A stretch of DNA of 64,000 bases from Pseudomonadota bacterium (GTDB taxonomy: Bacteria > Myxococcota_A > UBA9160 > SZUA-336), in the NCBI GenBank assembly GCA_003247575.1, contig QJZC01000019.1, forward strand, positions 171,913-235,912. Direction: 5' to 3'. The stretch's first letter is position 1. The number at the start of each line of letters is the position of its first letter. The position numbers and the translations under genes were made by a program. Shown here one piece after another: positions 26,848 to 36,268 of this stretch. The notes under the pieces are model-generated. The model saw only the letters and a list, made by a program, of their open reading frames with translations, was not told the DNA's origin and searched no databases.

Positions 26848-28486
26848 GCTTCGCGGCGCACCCACCGGATCTCGGCGCACGTGCAAGAGCTGGCAGACCG
26901 AAGCCGCCCTGCGCATGCTCCTCAACAATCTGGACCCCGCGGTCGCCGAGGACCCGGAGCACCTCATCGTATACGGAGGTCGAGGAAAGGCCGCGCGCTC
27001 GCGCGGCGCACTCGAGCAGATATTGCAGCACCTGCGCGAGCTCGAGGCAGACCAGACCTTGCTGATCCAATCCGGCAAAGCCGTCGGCGTCCTCAGGTCC
27101 CACCCCGACGCTCCGCGCATCCTGATCGCGAATAGCAATCTCGTTCCCCACTGGGCCACGCAGGAGCACTTCGACGAGCTCGAGCGAAGCGGCCTCATCA
27201 TGTACGGGCAGATGACGGCCGGGTCGTGGATCTACATCGGCACGCAAGGAATCCTCCAGGGAACCTACGAGACCTTTGCCGAGTGCGCTCGGCAGCATTT
27301 CGGGGGCGAGCTCGCAGGCCGACTGTGCGTCACGGCAGGCTGCGGGGGAATGGGTGGCGCCCAACCGCTCGCCATCACCATGAACGGAGGCACCTGCCTG
27401 ATCGCAGACGTCCAGCCCTCTCGCCTAGAGCGTCGCCGCGCGCTCGGCTACCTCGACGAAATCGAGGAAGACCTCCCCAGCGCCATCGAACGAGCGCGGC
27501 AGCTGGCAGCCAACGCACAGGCGCGCTCCGTTGGCGTTCCCGTCAACGCCGTAGACCTGCTCGAGTACCTCGTCGAGCACGAAATCCAGATCGACGTCCT
27601 CACCGACCAGACCCCCGCACACGACGTGATGGCCTACGTCCCGGTGGGAGACACCTATCGAGACCCAGACTCGGCCCGCACAACCGACCCAGATCGCTAC
27701 CGCAGCGACAGTCTCGAGAGCATGGCGCGACACGTACGGGCGATGGTCGCGCTCATGGACCGAGGGGCGGTCGCGTTCGACTACGGGAACAACCTGCGCC
27801 AGCGCGCCGCCGAGGGTGGCTTCTCGCGGGCTTTTGCATTTCCTGGCTTCGTGCCGGCCTTCATCCGCCCTCAGTTCTGCCAGGGGCGCGGTCCGTTTCG
27901 CTGGGTCGCCCTCTCAGGTGACCCAGAGGACATCTACACGACGGATCGCGTGATCGCCGAGCTGTTCCCGAACGACGCATCGCTGCTTCGCTGGCTCGCG
28001 CTCGCTCGAGAACGGGTCAGCTTCCAAGGTTTGCCGGCCCGGATCTGCTGGCTGGGGCTCGGGGAGCGCGCCCAGGCTGGGCTCGCATTCAACGAGCTCG
28101 TCCGCTCGGGGCGTGTGAGTGCCCCGATCGTGATCGGCCGCGACCACCTCGACTGCGGATCGGTCGCCTCGCCCAACCGCGAGACGGAGAGCATGGCGGA
28201 CGGATCGGACGCGATCAGCGACTGGCCGCTACTCAACGCCATGGTGAATGTCGCGAGCGGAGCCACGTGGGTGAGCATTCATCATGGAGGCGGCGTGGGA
28301 ATCGGATATTCGCAGCACGCGGGCCAAGTCATCGTCGCCGATGGCACGCCTGAAGCGGATCGACGCCTCGAGCGCGTGCTCACGAACGACCCGGCCCTGG
28401 GCGTTCTCCGGCACGCCGACGCAGGCTATGAAGCCGCTCGCGACTGCGCGCGGCGCAACGGGCTCGCGCTACCGAGTCGCGCGTGA
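26837..28486 (+). CDS. hutU: Urocanate hydratase
   Basis: Converts urocanate to 4-imidazolone-5-propionate using tightly bound NAD+ as an electrophile. The 549-residue length is typical (about 550-560). Present are [19 protein letters not shown] near the start, the NAD-binding [20 protein letters not shown], the QTPAHD region, [17 protein letters not shown], and the conserved [12 protein letters not shown]ys. The ATG at 26837 lies inside the hutH end (11-bp overlap) and is preceded by GAGGG. The stop overlaps the hutG GTG, so translation is coupled on both sides. Confidence 0.95.
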   Translation: MWTELRGAPTGSRRTCKSWQTEAALRMLLNNLDPAVAEDPEHLIVYGGRGKAARSRGALEQILQHLRELEADQTLLIQSGKAVGVLRSHPDAPRILIANSNLVPHWATQEHFDELERSGLIMYGQMTAGSWIYIGTQGILQGTYETFAECARQHFGGELAGRLCVTAGCGGMGGAQPLAITMNGGTCLIADVQPSRLERRRALGYLDEIEEDLPSAIERARQLAANAQARSVGVPVNAVDLLEYLVEHEIQIDVLTDQTPAHDVMAYVPVGDTYRDPDSARTTDPDRYRSDSLESMARHVRAMVALMDRGAVAFDYGNNLRQRAAEGGFSRAFAFPGFVPAFIRPQFCQGRGPFRWVALSGDPEDIYTTDRVIAELFPNDASLLRWLALARERVSFQGLPARICWLGLGERAQAGLAFNELVRSGRVSAPIVIGRDHLDCGSVASPNRETESMADGSDAISDWPLLNAMVNVASGATWVSIHHGGGVGIGYSQHAGQVIVADGTPEADRRLERVLTNDPALGVLRHADAGYEAARDCARRNGLALPSRA

Positions 28487-29463
28487 GCGAGGCGGATCCG
28501 AGCGAAGGCAGCGTATTCCCCTGGACGCGCCCCGCCTATTGGCCCCCATGCTCCTCGGATCGATTCGCTGCTGCGATCGAGCGCGAGTCTCCCGACGGCT
28601 GTCGCATCGCACTTCTAGGGGTCCCAGATGATACCGGCGTGGTGCTCAACCACGGTCGAGCCGGCGCAAATCTGGGACCAGGAGCCTTGCGCGCCGCGCT
28701 GGCACGCGGTGGCAGCGCCTATGACGGCTTCGCGCAGGCTCCGATTCTCACGCGCGTGTACGACGCCGGCGATCTGGAGGTCGCGGGCGGTCACGACGCG
28801 CATGCCCTACGAGAGACCCACCGACGCCTGCGCGAGACGACGCGGGCTCTACATGAACGCGGACTGACTCCGGTCGTCGTGGGAGGCGGGCACGATCTCA
28901 GCTACCCCGCAATCATGGGGCTCTTCGCAGCCGATGGAGAGAGACGCCGCTGCTCTGGACTCAGCCTGGATGCTCATCTGGACGTCCGCGAGACCGAAGG
29001 CTCGGGCATGCCCTTTCGCCGCCTGATCGAGGAAGGTGCGCTCGACCCACGACGCTTCGCCGTCGTGGGGACTGGCCCCTTCGCCAACAGCGAGGCGCAC
29101 GTCGAATGGGCCGCTGGGCTCGGCGCAACGCTCGTCGCGTGCGAGGCGGCAGTAGACCAGCTCGAGCTGCTGGACCACGCCTTCGCCTCTGCGTTTCAGG
29201 GTACGCGGGACATCGGCTTCGTGACCATTTGCCTCGATGCCCTGGACCGCGCCCATGCGCCCGGAGTCAGCGCGCCGAACCCGTTGGGTCTCTCGGCGCG
29301 ACATGCGGCGAGGCTGGCACGACTGGCGGGACGCGATCCGCGCGTACGGCACTTCGACTTGATGGAGCTCTCTCCGCCCAACGACATCCAGGATGCGACC
29401 GCTCGCCTGGCCGCGCTGCTCTTTTTGTGTTTTGTATCCGAGTACGATCGGCGCCAGTCATGA
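28483..29463 (+). CDS. hutG: Formimidoylglutamase (arginase family)
   Basis: A 326-residue ureohydrolase. The binuclear Mn ligands are visible in [14 protein letters not shown] and [18 protein letters not shown]. In the hut context it should hydrolyse N-formimidoyl-L-glutamate to glutamate and formamide, completing the short bacterial route. It starts at GTG 28483 within a GTGA overlap with hutU, and its stop overlaps the hutI ATG. Arginase or agmatinase activity is possible by family, but the position in the operon makes HutG by far the likeliest. No hutF is present, consistent with the direct HutG branch. Confidence 0.9.
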   Translation: MSEADPSEGSVFPWTRPAYWPPCSSDRFAAAIERESPDGCRIALLGVPDDTGVVLNHGRAGANLGPGALRAALARGGSAYDGFAQAPILTRVYDAGDLEVAGGHDAHALRETHRRLRETTRALHERGLTPVVVGGGHDLSYPAIMGLFAADGERRRCSGLSLDAHLDVRETEGSGMPFRRLIEEGALDPRRFAVVGTGPFANSEAHVEWAAGLGATLVACEAAVDQLELLDHAFASAFQGTRDIGFVTICLDALDRAHAPGVSAPNPLGLSARHAARLARLAGRDPRVRHFDLMELSPPNDIQDATARLAALLFLCFVSEYDRRQS

Positions 29464-30671
29464 GTCTCCGCATCGAGAATGCCAGGGTCGCCCCAGACGA
29501 GCTTTGTACGCTGCACATCGAGGCAGAGCGCATCACCGCTCGATGGCGCCGAGGAGACTCTCCACCCGCGGACCTCCCGCGTGCGGAGCGGGTTCTCGAC
29601 GTCGCAGGGCGCGTCGTGCTGCCCGGGTTCATCGACGCCCACACGCACTGTCTGTGGGCCGGTGATCGCCTGGACGAGTTCTCGGGCAAGCTGGCCGAAG
29701 TCGGATACCTCGAGGTTCTGCGCGCCGGCGGCGGAATCATGGCCACCGTGCGCGCCGTGCGCTCCGCATCGCGCGACGAGTTGGTCGAAGGGTTACTGGG
29801 ACGCCTCGACCGGATGCTGGCAGGTGGCACGACCACGATCGAGGTCAAGTCCGGCTACGGGCTGACGACCCGAGACGAGCTCAAGATGCTCGAGGCGATC
29901 GAGCTGGCTGCGGAGAGCTTCCCGGGAACGCTCGTAGCGACGGCGCTGCTCGGACATGCGATCGACCTCGAGCAGCCCGACTTCGTCGATCGCACGATCG
30001 AGGAGACGCTCCCTGCAGTCCACGAGCGCTTTCCCGGCATCGCGATCGACGCTTTCTGTGAAGAGGGAGCCTGGTCGAGAGCGCAATGCGAGCGCCTGTT
30101 TCGGGCTGCGCTCGCGCTCGGTCACCCGTTGCGCGTACACTCGGACCAGTTTCATTCCCTGGGAATGACCCCATGTGCGCTCGAACTCGGAGCTCGCAGC
30201 GTCGACCACTTGGAAGCAACGACGCCGGATCATCTGAAGGCACTCGCTCGCTCTCGCAGCTACGCGGTGATGCTCCCTGCCGCCTGCTTCCACTTGGAGA
30301 CTCCCTATCCGGACGCCCGTCGCCTGCTGGACGAGGGCGGGAGGCTGGCGCTCGCCACCAACTTCAATCCTGGATCCTCTCCGAGCGGATCGATGCCCTT
30401 CGTGATCGCGCTCGCGTGCCGAAAGCTCGGACTGACCGTCGAGGAAGCGATCCGAGCTTGCACGGCGGCTCCTGCCGAGCTCCTCGGACTCTCCGACCGC
30501 GGGAGCCTCCGTCCGGGACTGCGCGCCGATCTGATCGTGCTGACCCACCGCGATGTGCGCTCGCTCGCCTTCGAACTCGGCGGAAACCCTGTAGAACGCG
30601 TGATCTGCGCAGGACGCGAAGTGTACTCTGCGAGTTCCATCCTTCGAGCCGGAAGTAGAGACATCGCATGA
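29460..30671 (+). CDS. hutI: Imidazolonepropionase
   Basis: A metal-dependent amidohydrolase (403 residues) opening the imidazolone ring to formiminoglutamate. Signatures are the metal-binding DAHTHCLWAGDR, EVKSGYGLTTRDELKML, LGHAIDLEQPDFVD, HSDQFHSLG and the ATNFNPGSSPSGSMPF segment. In the HutI proteins I recall this last segment reads TDFNPGS or TDxNPG, with the Asp a metal ligand. Here the codon is AAC (Asn), a point to verify. The ATG at 29460 overlaps the hutG stop, and the stop overlaps the next ATG. Everything else is standard for the family. Confidence 0.92.
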   Translation: MSLRIENARVAPDELCTLHIEAERITARWRRGDSPPADLPRAERVLDVAGRVVLPGFIDAHTHCLWAGDRLDEFSGKLAEVGYLEVLRAGGGIMATVRAVRSASRDELVEGLLGRLDRMLAGGTTTIEVKSGYGLTTRDELKMLEAIELAAESFPGTLVATALLGHAIDLEQPDFVDRTIEETLPAVHERFPGIAIDAFCEEGAWSRAQCERLFRAALALGHPLRVHSDQFHSLGMTPCALELGARSVDHLEATTPDHLKALARSRSYAVMLPAACFHLETPYPDARRLLDEGGRLALATNFNPGSSPSGSMPFVIALACRKLGLTVEEAIRACTAAPAELLGLSDRGSLRPGLRADLIVLTHRDVRSLAFELGGNPVERVICAGREVYSASSILRAGSRDIA

Positions 30672-31717
30672 AGGCCATGCTCCTCGACCGATGCGTGTCG
30701 TTCGATCCGAGCTCGGGCACCTGGAGCGACACGCCTCTCAGACTGGCAGATGTGCCTCTTCCGATCCCTTCCTCGGAACAGGTACGGGTCCGGACGGAGA
30801 TCTGCGGGGTCTGCCACACCGAGCTCGACGAACTCGAGGGACGCTTGCCGCCTCCGCACCTGCCCGCCATCCTGGGCCACCAGATCGTCGGGACCGTGGA
30901 TGCGCTCGGAGTGAGAGCCGGAAGCCTGCAGCTCGGCGACCGCGTTGGCATCGCCTGGATCCATTCCGCGTGCGGCGCCTGCGCCTACTGTGCCGGCGAC
31001 CGTGAGAACCTGTGTCCGGAGTTCGCTGCGACCGGCCTGGATGCGCCGGGCGGCTATGCCGAGTACGTCACGGCACCGGCATCGTTCACCTATCCGATTC
31101 CCCCGGGGCTAGAGTCCGCGACCACGGCGCCACTCCTGTGTGCGGGTGCGATCGGCTACCGATCGCTTCGTCTGGCGGAGGTCGCCAACCTAGATCGCTT
31201 GGGCTTGATCGGCTTCGGTGCGTCCGCACATCTGGTTCTTCAGCTCATGCGGCAGCACTTCCCGAAGATCGAGGTGTTCGTCTTTGCGCGCGACGCGGAT
31301 CAGCGCAGCTTTGCACTCGAGCTCGGAGCTGCATGGGTCGGAACGCTCGACGAGACACCCGCGACCCTGCTCGACGCCGTGATCGACACGACTCCCGCGT
31401 GGGGCCCAGTGCTCCGCGGGCTCGAACGCATCAAGCCAGGCGGCCGAATGATCGTAAACGCAATCCGCAAGGAATCCACGGATCGCGAACAGCTCCTGGA
31501 GCTCGACTACGCACGGCATCTCTGGAAGGAGAAGCAGCTGATCAGCGTCGCAAACGTGACGCGAGCTGACGTACGTGCCTTTCTGGAGCTCGCGGCTCAG
31601 TGCGGCCTCGGAGCCCATGTCGAAGAGTTCGCACTCGAGGACGCGAATCTCGCCCTCGCGAGCCTCCGGCGCAGTGGCAGCAAGGGAGCTACCGTACTCC
31701 GCGTACTTTCCGACTGA
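30668..31717 (+). CDS. Zinc-dependent alcohol dehydrogenase, last gene of hut operon
   Basis: A 349-residue medium-chain dehydrogenase. The catalytic zinc site is CGVCHTELDELEG with GHQIVG; the structural zinc lobe is CGACAYCAGDRENLC (four Cys). The Rossmann domain carries GFGASAHLVLQ. It resembles the AdhA-like branch of zinc alcohol dehydrogenases. The start overlaps the hutI stop (ATGA), so it is translationally coupled to four histidine-degradation genes. The canonical pathway needs no such enzyme. It may process an aldehyde or alcohol made from histidine, or simply share regulation. It converges on the acyl-CoA dehydrogenase gene 45 bp away. Confidence 0.88.
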   Translation: MKAMLLDRCVSFDPSSGTWSDTPLRLADVPLPIPSSEQVRVRTEICGVCHTELDELEGRLPPPHLPAILGHQIVGTVDALGVRAGSLQLGDRVGIAWIHSACGACAYCAGDRENLCPEFAATGLDAPGGYAEYVTAPASFTYPIPPGLESATTAPLLCAGAIGYRSLRLAEVANLDRLGLIGFGASAHLVLQLMRQHFPKIEVFVFARDADQRSFALELGAAWVGTLDETPATLLDAVIDTTPAWGPVLRGLERIKPGGRMIVNAIRKESTDREQLLELDYARHLWKEKQLISVANVTRADVRAFLELAAQCGLGAHVEEFALEDANLALASLRRSGSKGATVLRVLSD

Positions 31718-31762
31718 TCCTACGCAGGGGTGGAACTTGCGAGGGGGTCGCCCTCCACTCGC

Positions 31763-33019
31763 TCAGCCGTTCCCGAAGTCCCAGTACTCTCCCGCGTGAT
31801 GCCTCTTGAGCACGTTCTTCGCAATGAGAATCTTGTGGACCTCGTCGGGTCCATCGGCCAGGCGCAGCGTGCGCGCCCCCTGGTACATGGCCGCCAGCGG
31901 CAAGTCTCCGGATACCCCCGCCCCGCCCCAGACCTGGATCGCTCGATCCACCACTCGGCTGTAGGCCGCCGGCACATAGATCTTCGTCGCGGAGATATCG
32001 GTGCGCGCATCGAGTCCCGTATCGATGCGCTCTGCTGCGTGCAAGGTCAGGAGCCGCGCGGTCTGGATGTCGATGTACGAGTCGGCGATGAAGCCCTGAA
32101 TGAACTGCTTGGACTCGAGCAGCCCGCCATGCACCTCGCGCGAGGTGCTCCGCTCCACCATCAGATCGAACGCGCGCCACATCTGCCCGATCGAGTTCAT
32201 GCAGTGGTAAATACGGCCTGCGCCGAGCCGGTCCTGCGCCGCCTGATGCCCTGAACCGGTCGCGCCGAGCTGGTTCGAGAGGGGGACCCGGACGTCCTCG
32301 TAGATGATTTCGCAGTGGTCGCTCTCGCGGCCCCAAACGGGGATTCCGCGGATCACGTTTACACCGGGAGTCTTCGCAGGCACGATGATCTGTGTCATCT
32401 TGTCATTGCGATCGGCAGGCCCCGACGGATCCTCCGTCCGGCACATCACGATGAAGAAGTCCGCGCGAATGCCGTTCGAGGTGAACCACTTGTGGCCGTT
32501 GATCACCCACTCGTCGCCATCCTTGCGGGCCGTCGTCTTGATCGAGCGCGGATCCGAACCCGCGTTGTCCGGCTCCGTCATGGAGAACCCGGATTCGAGC
32601 TCGCCAGCGATCAGCGGTAGGAGCCACTTCTTCTTCTGCTCCTCGGTACCGTACTTGACCAGGATGTTTTGGTTTCCGGAGTTCGGGGCTACGACGCCGA
32701 AGAGCGCCGCTGCACCCTGCGCATAGGCCAGGACCTCGTTCATGTAGGCGTGCTCGAGGAAGTTGAGACCGGCCCCACCGTACTCCTCGGGCAAGTGCGG
32801 AGCCCACAGACCCGCTTGCTTCACCTTGGCCTTGATGTCCTCGCGCAGCTCGCGGATGTGCTCCTTCTCGGAGTCCGATGGGCTCCGGCCTCCCATCCGC
32901 CATGCGAACAGCGTGTTCTCGTTCGGCAAAATCTCCTTGTTGATGATCTCCGCGGTCAGTAGCCGCACCTGATTGATGCGTTCGGTCACTCCAGGAATGG
33001 ATTGTACGTTCATCGCCAT
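31763..33019 (-). CDS. Acyl-CoA dehydrogenase
   Basis: An FAD-dependent acyl-CoA dehydrogenase of 418 residues. Signatures are LPEEYGGAGLNFLEHAYMNEVL, GFSMTEPDNAGSDPRSIKTTA (FAD and substrate binding), a catalytic-Glu-side C-terminal helix, and the VWGGAGVSGDLPLAAMYQGARTLRLADGPDEVH segment. RIYHCMNSIGQMWRAFDLM resembles the ACAD10/11-like subgroup, which can take long or unusual acyl chains. The ATG at 33019 has GGAGGGAG upstream. It is alone on its strand; the substrate is not defined, though the nearby alpha/beta hydrolase and lipid genes are compatible with lipid turnover. Confidence 0.93.
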   Translation of the reverse strand: MAMNVQSIPGVTERINQVRLLTAEIINKEILPNENTLFAWRMGGRSPSDSEKEHIRELREDIKAKVKQAGLWAPHLPEEYGGAGLNFLEHAYMNEVLAYAQGAAALFGVVAPNSGNQNILVKYGTEEQKKKWLLPLIAGELESGFSMTEPDNAGSDPRSIKTTARKDGDEWVINGHKWFTSNGIRADFFIVMCRTEDPSGPADRNDKMTQIIVPAKTPGVNVIRGIPVWGRESDHCEIIYEDVRVPLSNQLGATGSGHQAAQDRLGAGRIYHCMNSIGQMWRAFDLMVERSTSREVHGGLLESKQFIQGFIADSYIDIQTARLLTLHAAERIDTGLDARTDISATKIYVPAAYSRVVDRAIQVWGGAGVSGDLPLAAMYQGARTLRLADGPDEVHKILIAKNVLKRHHAGEYWDFGNG

Positions 33020-33208
33020 TTCGAATTCTCCCTCCCGCGCGCCGACTGGACGCAGAGACGCACTCGTCCGAGATTCTACGGCCGTGACCTACCTGCGGCC
33101 AAGTGCGGAGACCGGCCACGCCCGATTCCAGCGGCACATGCCAGGCGCCCTCGCTTGCTAGACTGCTCCCGGGCGCCGACCTGGCGGACTTCGGCAGAGG
33201 GAATCCAG

Positions 33209-34081
33209 ATGACCAGAAGCTCGCCGATGCGACGACACGGCCTCCAGACACCGCACGATTGGTCCCCACCTGGCGGAGAAGCGCTCGATGCCGGCCTGCA
33301 CGTGCGCCTCGTCGGGGATGGGGACCGAGCGATCCTGTTGCTTCATGGACTGGCGGGCTCGAATCGGTACTTCGGTCGAAGCTTCGACCTCCTGGCAGAG
33401 CACGCCAGAATGGTGGTTCCCGATCTGTTCGGCTTCGGACACTCGCCGCGTCCGCACGGGCGAACGTACGGTCCGCAGGACCACGTCGACGCCCTGATGC
33501 GCATGCTCGGTGAGCTCGACGTCGATGGGCCACTCGCTGTCGTCGGCCACTCCGCGGGCGCGCTCTTGGCGCTGCACCTCGCGGGGCGCCTGGGGGCGCG
33601 CGTGCGCGCGGTCGTCGCGATCAGTCCGCCCCTGTATGCAGATTCGCGCAGCGCGCGCGCACACATCGCCCGCTTGGGTCTTCACGTTCGCTTCTTTGCG
33701 ACAGACGGACGCCTCGCTCGGCTCACATGCGGATGGATGTGCCGGCATCGCTCACTCGCGGCGCGGATCTTCACCCGGATTCGGCGCGACCTCCCCGCCG
33801 AGATCGCGCAGGACGGTGTGCTCCATCACTGGGAGTCGTACTCGGGTACCCTCAAGAACCTGATCATCGACGGACGCGTCGACCCGGCTCGGATCGACGC
33901 CGCGACGCGCGTGCTCGCGATCGCGGGTGACGCCGACCCCGTGCTCGATCCCGGCTACCTGAGGAGCTGGATCGGATACCTCGAGCACGGCCTTCTGGAG
34001 ATCTGGCCGGGTGATCACGACCTTCCACTGCGCAGTAGCAAGGTCCTGGTCGAGCGCATCGCGAGCTGGATCGAGGACTAG
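33209..34081 (+). CDS. Alpha/beta hydrolase
   Basis: A 290-residue serine hydrolase from ATG 33209 (AGAGGGAA upstream). The oxyanion strand is ILLLHGLAGSNRYF, the nucleophile elbow VVGHSAGALLALHLAG, the acid AIAGDADPVLDP and the His in WPGDHDLPL, giving a complete Ser-Asp-His triad. A helical lid region lies between about residues 160 and 220. Likely an esterase, lipase-like or C-C hydrolase; no signal peptide is visible, so it should be cytoplasmic. Divergent from the acyl-CoA dehydrogenase, 189 bp apart. Confidence 0.87.
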   Translation: MTRSSPMRRHGLQTPHDWSPPGGEALDAGLHVRLVGDGDRAILLLHGLAGSNRYFGRSFDLLAEHARMVVPDLFGFGHSPRPHGRTYGPQDHVDALMRMLGELDVDGPLAVVGHSAGALLALHLAGRLGARVRAVVAISPPLYADSRSARAHIARLGLHVRFFATDGRLARLTCGWMCRHRSLAARIFTRIRRDLPAEIAQDGVLHHWESYSGTLKNLIIDGRVDPARIDAATRVLAIAGDADPVLDPGYLRSWIGYLEHGLLEIWPGDHDLPLRSSKVLVERIASWIED

Positions 34082-34183
34082 GCGGTTTCCATCGGACTGG
34101 ACAGACAGCCAAAGTCATAGGTTTTCCGAAGGCGAACCGAAGAAGCCTGCATGCGGACTTTCTGCTCGACGGAGGAACGGCCC

Positions 34184-35188
34184 ATGACTCGCTCGCGCTT
34201 CTCGCTCTCGATCGTCGCCGCCGGAGTCGCGACCTTGGGAATCACCTTCTGCTCTGCAGCGCCCTGCTTCGCCTCGGACCGCAAAGGCGAGGGTTGCGAG
34301 GGCTGGTTTCCGGACTTCAGCTGCACTTCAAAGGGCTTCTATGCCGGCTTCAGTCGCCCAATGACGATGCCCTACCTCTTCGAGCATCCATTTGTGACTA
34401 CGGACCTACAGGCAGTGGGAATCTGGCAGGAGCTTCCAGAGCGGTCTGTCTTCGATGGCGGCCACGCCGACATTGCCGCACTGCAGATTCGCATCGCGCT
34501 CACCGACCGACTCGGTCTCATCGCAGTCCGCGATGGCTTCGTCTGGTTCAAACCGGATCTGGGTCTGGTCAGTCACAACACGGGTTTCGCCGACATGAGC
34601 TTCGGGCTCAAGTACGCACTCATCGACCGCCCCGATGCGGGTTTCATCTTGTCGCCCACGCTGCGTTTCGAGCCCGACTTCGGGGACCACAAGCTGTTTC
34701 AGGGACAGGGAGACGGCATCGTGATTCCCGGTGTCTCGCTGGGCTGGTCGCCGAGCGACGGTGTGCACGTCCTGAGTGCCGTCGGTGCCCAGTTGCCGAT
34801 CGACGGACGGCGAAACAGCTCCTACATCCACTACAACCTGCACGTGGACTATGCGATCACGCCCAAACTCTCGCCATTCGTCGAGGTCAGCGGAATCCGG
34901 TACACCTCCGACGGTGATGGATCCACGAACGTCCATCTCCAGGGGGGCGCACGACTCACACTTTCAGAAGTCCAGACAGCACTGAACGCAGGACGTTTCG
35001 AAGGGAACGACTTCGCCAACTTGGGAAGCGAGGGAGTCCGAGGAGACAACGTCATCACGGGCGCAATCGGGTTCCGCTTCCAAGCCACCCCTGATCTCAG
35101 CATCGGGATCGCTTACGAGAAACCGATCACATCTCGCCGCGGCCTGCTGAAGCAGCGCGTCAGCATCATGGCTTCCTATGACTTCTGA
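34184..35188 (+). CDS. Outer-membrane beta-barrel protein
   Basis: A 334-residue exported protein. ATG 34184 has GGAGGAA upstream and is followed by a Sec signal peptide (SLSIVAAGVATLGITFCSAAPCFAS). The mature part alternates short amphipathic strands with turns and ends in the aromatic-terminated strand RVSIMASYDF, a typical barrel-insertion signal recognised by BamA. Two Cys pairs near the mature N-terminus (EGCEGWFPDFSCTS) may form a disulfide. It resembles uncharacterised outer-membrane proteins annotated near lipid or hydrocarbon genes, but I cannot assign a substrate. A REP-like hairpin follows the gene. Confidence 0.75.
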   Translation: MTRSRFSLSIVAAGVATLGITFCSAAPCFASDRKGEGCEGWFPDFSCTSKGFYAGFSRPMTMPYLFEHPFVTTDLQAVGIWQELPERSVFDGGHADIAALQIRIALTDRLGLIAVRDGFVWFKPDLGLVSHNTGFADMSFGLKYALIDRPDAGFILSPTLRFEPDFGDHKLFQGQGDGIVIPGVSLGWSPSDGVHVLSAVGAQLPIDGRRNSSYIHYNLHVDYAITPKLSPFVEVSGIRYTSDGDGSTNVHLQGGARLTLSEVQTALNAGRFEGNDFANLGSEGVRGDNVITGAIGFRFQATPDLSIGIAYEKPITSRRGLLKQRVSIMASYDF

Positions 35189-35211
35189 GCCCCAGGACCC
35201 CTGAAGCGAGG

Positions 35212-35232
35212 ATCTCGGAAGCCAGGGGCTCC
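35212..35232. repeat. REP-like imperfect hairpin
   Basis: TCTCGGAAGCC followed three bases later by GGCTCCGA forms an imperfect stem just after the barrel gene. It closely resembles the palindromes at 58791-58857, differing mainly by one inserted A, so it may be a dispersed repeat. Confidence 0.4.
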
Positions 35233-35327
35233 GAAGGCCCTAGCGACGCCCCGAGCATGCAGGAGTACCATGCTCGAGGCGCCGCAGGAGAGCGCCCCAA
35301 CGCTCAGGCTCAGGCTACCCGAGAGGC

Positions 35328-35702
35328 TCAGGTTGCTTGAGCTGACGGCGCTCCGACGTCCTGCGAAACGAACTCGCGATATTGAGACAAGGTGGGCGAG
35401 CGCCGCAAAGTGCGCTGCCGCCGATCGCTGTGCTCACGAACTGTGCGCTCGAGAGCATCTAGGGCCTCGCCGAGTGCGATCCCGAGCTCGTCTCGACGCC
35501 TTCTGACGACGATCTGCTTCCGCCCCGACCGGCCGACGATCCGCACCTCCGCATCCCCATGCCGATGATGCGGACTCTCGTAGCCCATGAGATGCACGTC
35601 GATCAGCTGTTGATTTTCTTCCCCGAGAGCTCGCAAGCGAGCCTCCACTTGTACGCGCGCCACGGGGTCCAGTTGCTCGAAGTGCGTCCACCGGATGTTC
35701 AT
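35328..35702 (-). CDS. HPF/RaiA-like ribosome-associated protein
   Basis: A 124-residue protein with the layout of the short hibernation-promoting factor/sigma-54 modulation family. It begins MNIRWTHFEQLDPVARVQVEARL, has a central strand pair with EVRIVGRSGRKQIVVRRRRDEL, and then the helix GIALGEALDALERTVREHSD. Family members bind the 30S subunit near the decoding site and promote inactive ribosome dimers or monomers in stationary phase. It lacks the long-form C-terminal dimerisation domain. The similarity is moderate, hence some caution. It is divergent from the patatin gene with a 566-bp gap. Confidence 0.6.
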   Translation of the reverse strand: MNIRWTHFEQLDPVARVQVEARLRALGEENQQLIDVHLMGYESPHHRHGDAEVRIVGRSGRKQIVVRRRRDELGIALGEALDALERTVREHSDRRQRTLRRSPTLSQYREFVSQDVGAPSAQAT

Positions 35703-36268
35703 GCATGACTCCCTTCCCGCTTGCGACTGCGACTGGAACTGCCCTCACTCCGGAACTGTGTCGAACGCCAACGTGCCGACATGTCGCATCCGATCGAGGC
35801 CTCGAGTCGCATCCTGTCTCAGCTCCGTTCGCGCCCGGTCAGCCTCCTGCTGGCCGGCTGCGCATCAGCATGGATGTGCAGGTTCCGCGCCAACCCGGTG
35901 GGAAGCTCTCCTGGAGGATCGGTGGGGCTCCCGAGGGCTCCCACCGAACGCACCCGGAGTGTCTCAGGATGTCCGCCAATGTCCGCAGATGTCCCCGCTG
36001 CGCGCGGGGCGCACAGGGCCGCTCCTCACCCCTCATGGCGCGAATCGCGACCCGAACCGCATACTCTGGAATGAGCGAGCGAGTCCGACACGGGCTCGCG
36101 AGCTGGTGTCTCCCCGATCGACAACGGGTTCTGGGGACCGCCCCGGATGGTGGCATACGTCGGTGCATTCCTTGCAAGCCGGTCTTCGGAGAGGGCAGGT
36201 CCCGGGCCCGAGAAGCGCGCGCGCAAGGCTCGGATCGTATCGACCGCGCCCGAGGAGTGAGCCCATCC
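35703..36268. other. Intergenic region between HPF-like and patatin genes
   Basis: No gene is supported in these 566 bp, although the patatin frame is open throughout, as is common at this GC content. At about 35969-35995 the hexamer ATGTCC appears three times at exact 10-bp spacing (35969, 35979, 35989), on one face of the helix, which may be a regulator site. Confidence 0.5.

Noticed and set aside
35705..36268. 188-codon N-terminal extension of the patatin
   Set aside because: The reading frame is open, but the translation is Pro/Arg-rich and featureless, while ATG 36269 has a GAGGAG site upstream.
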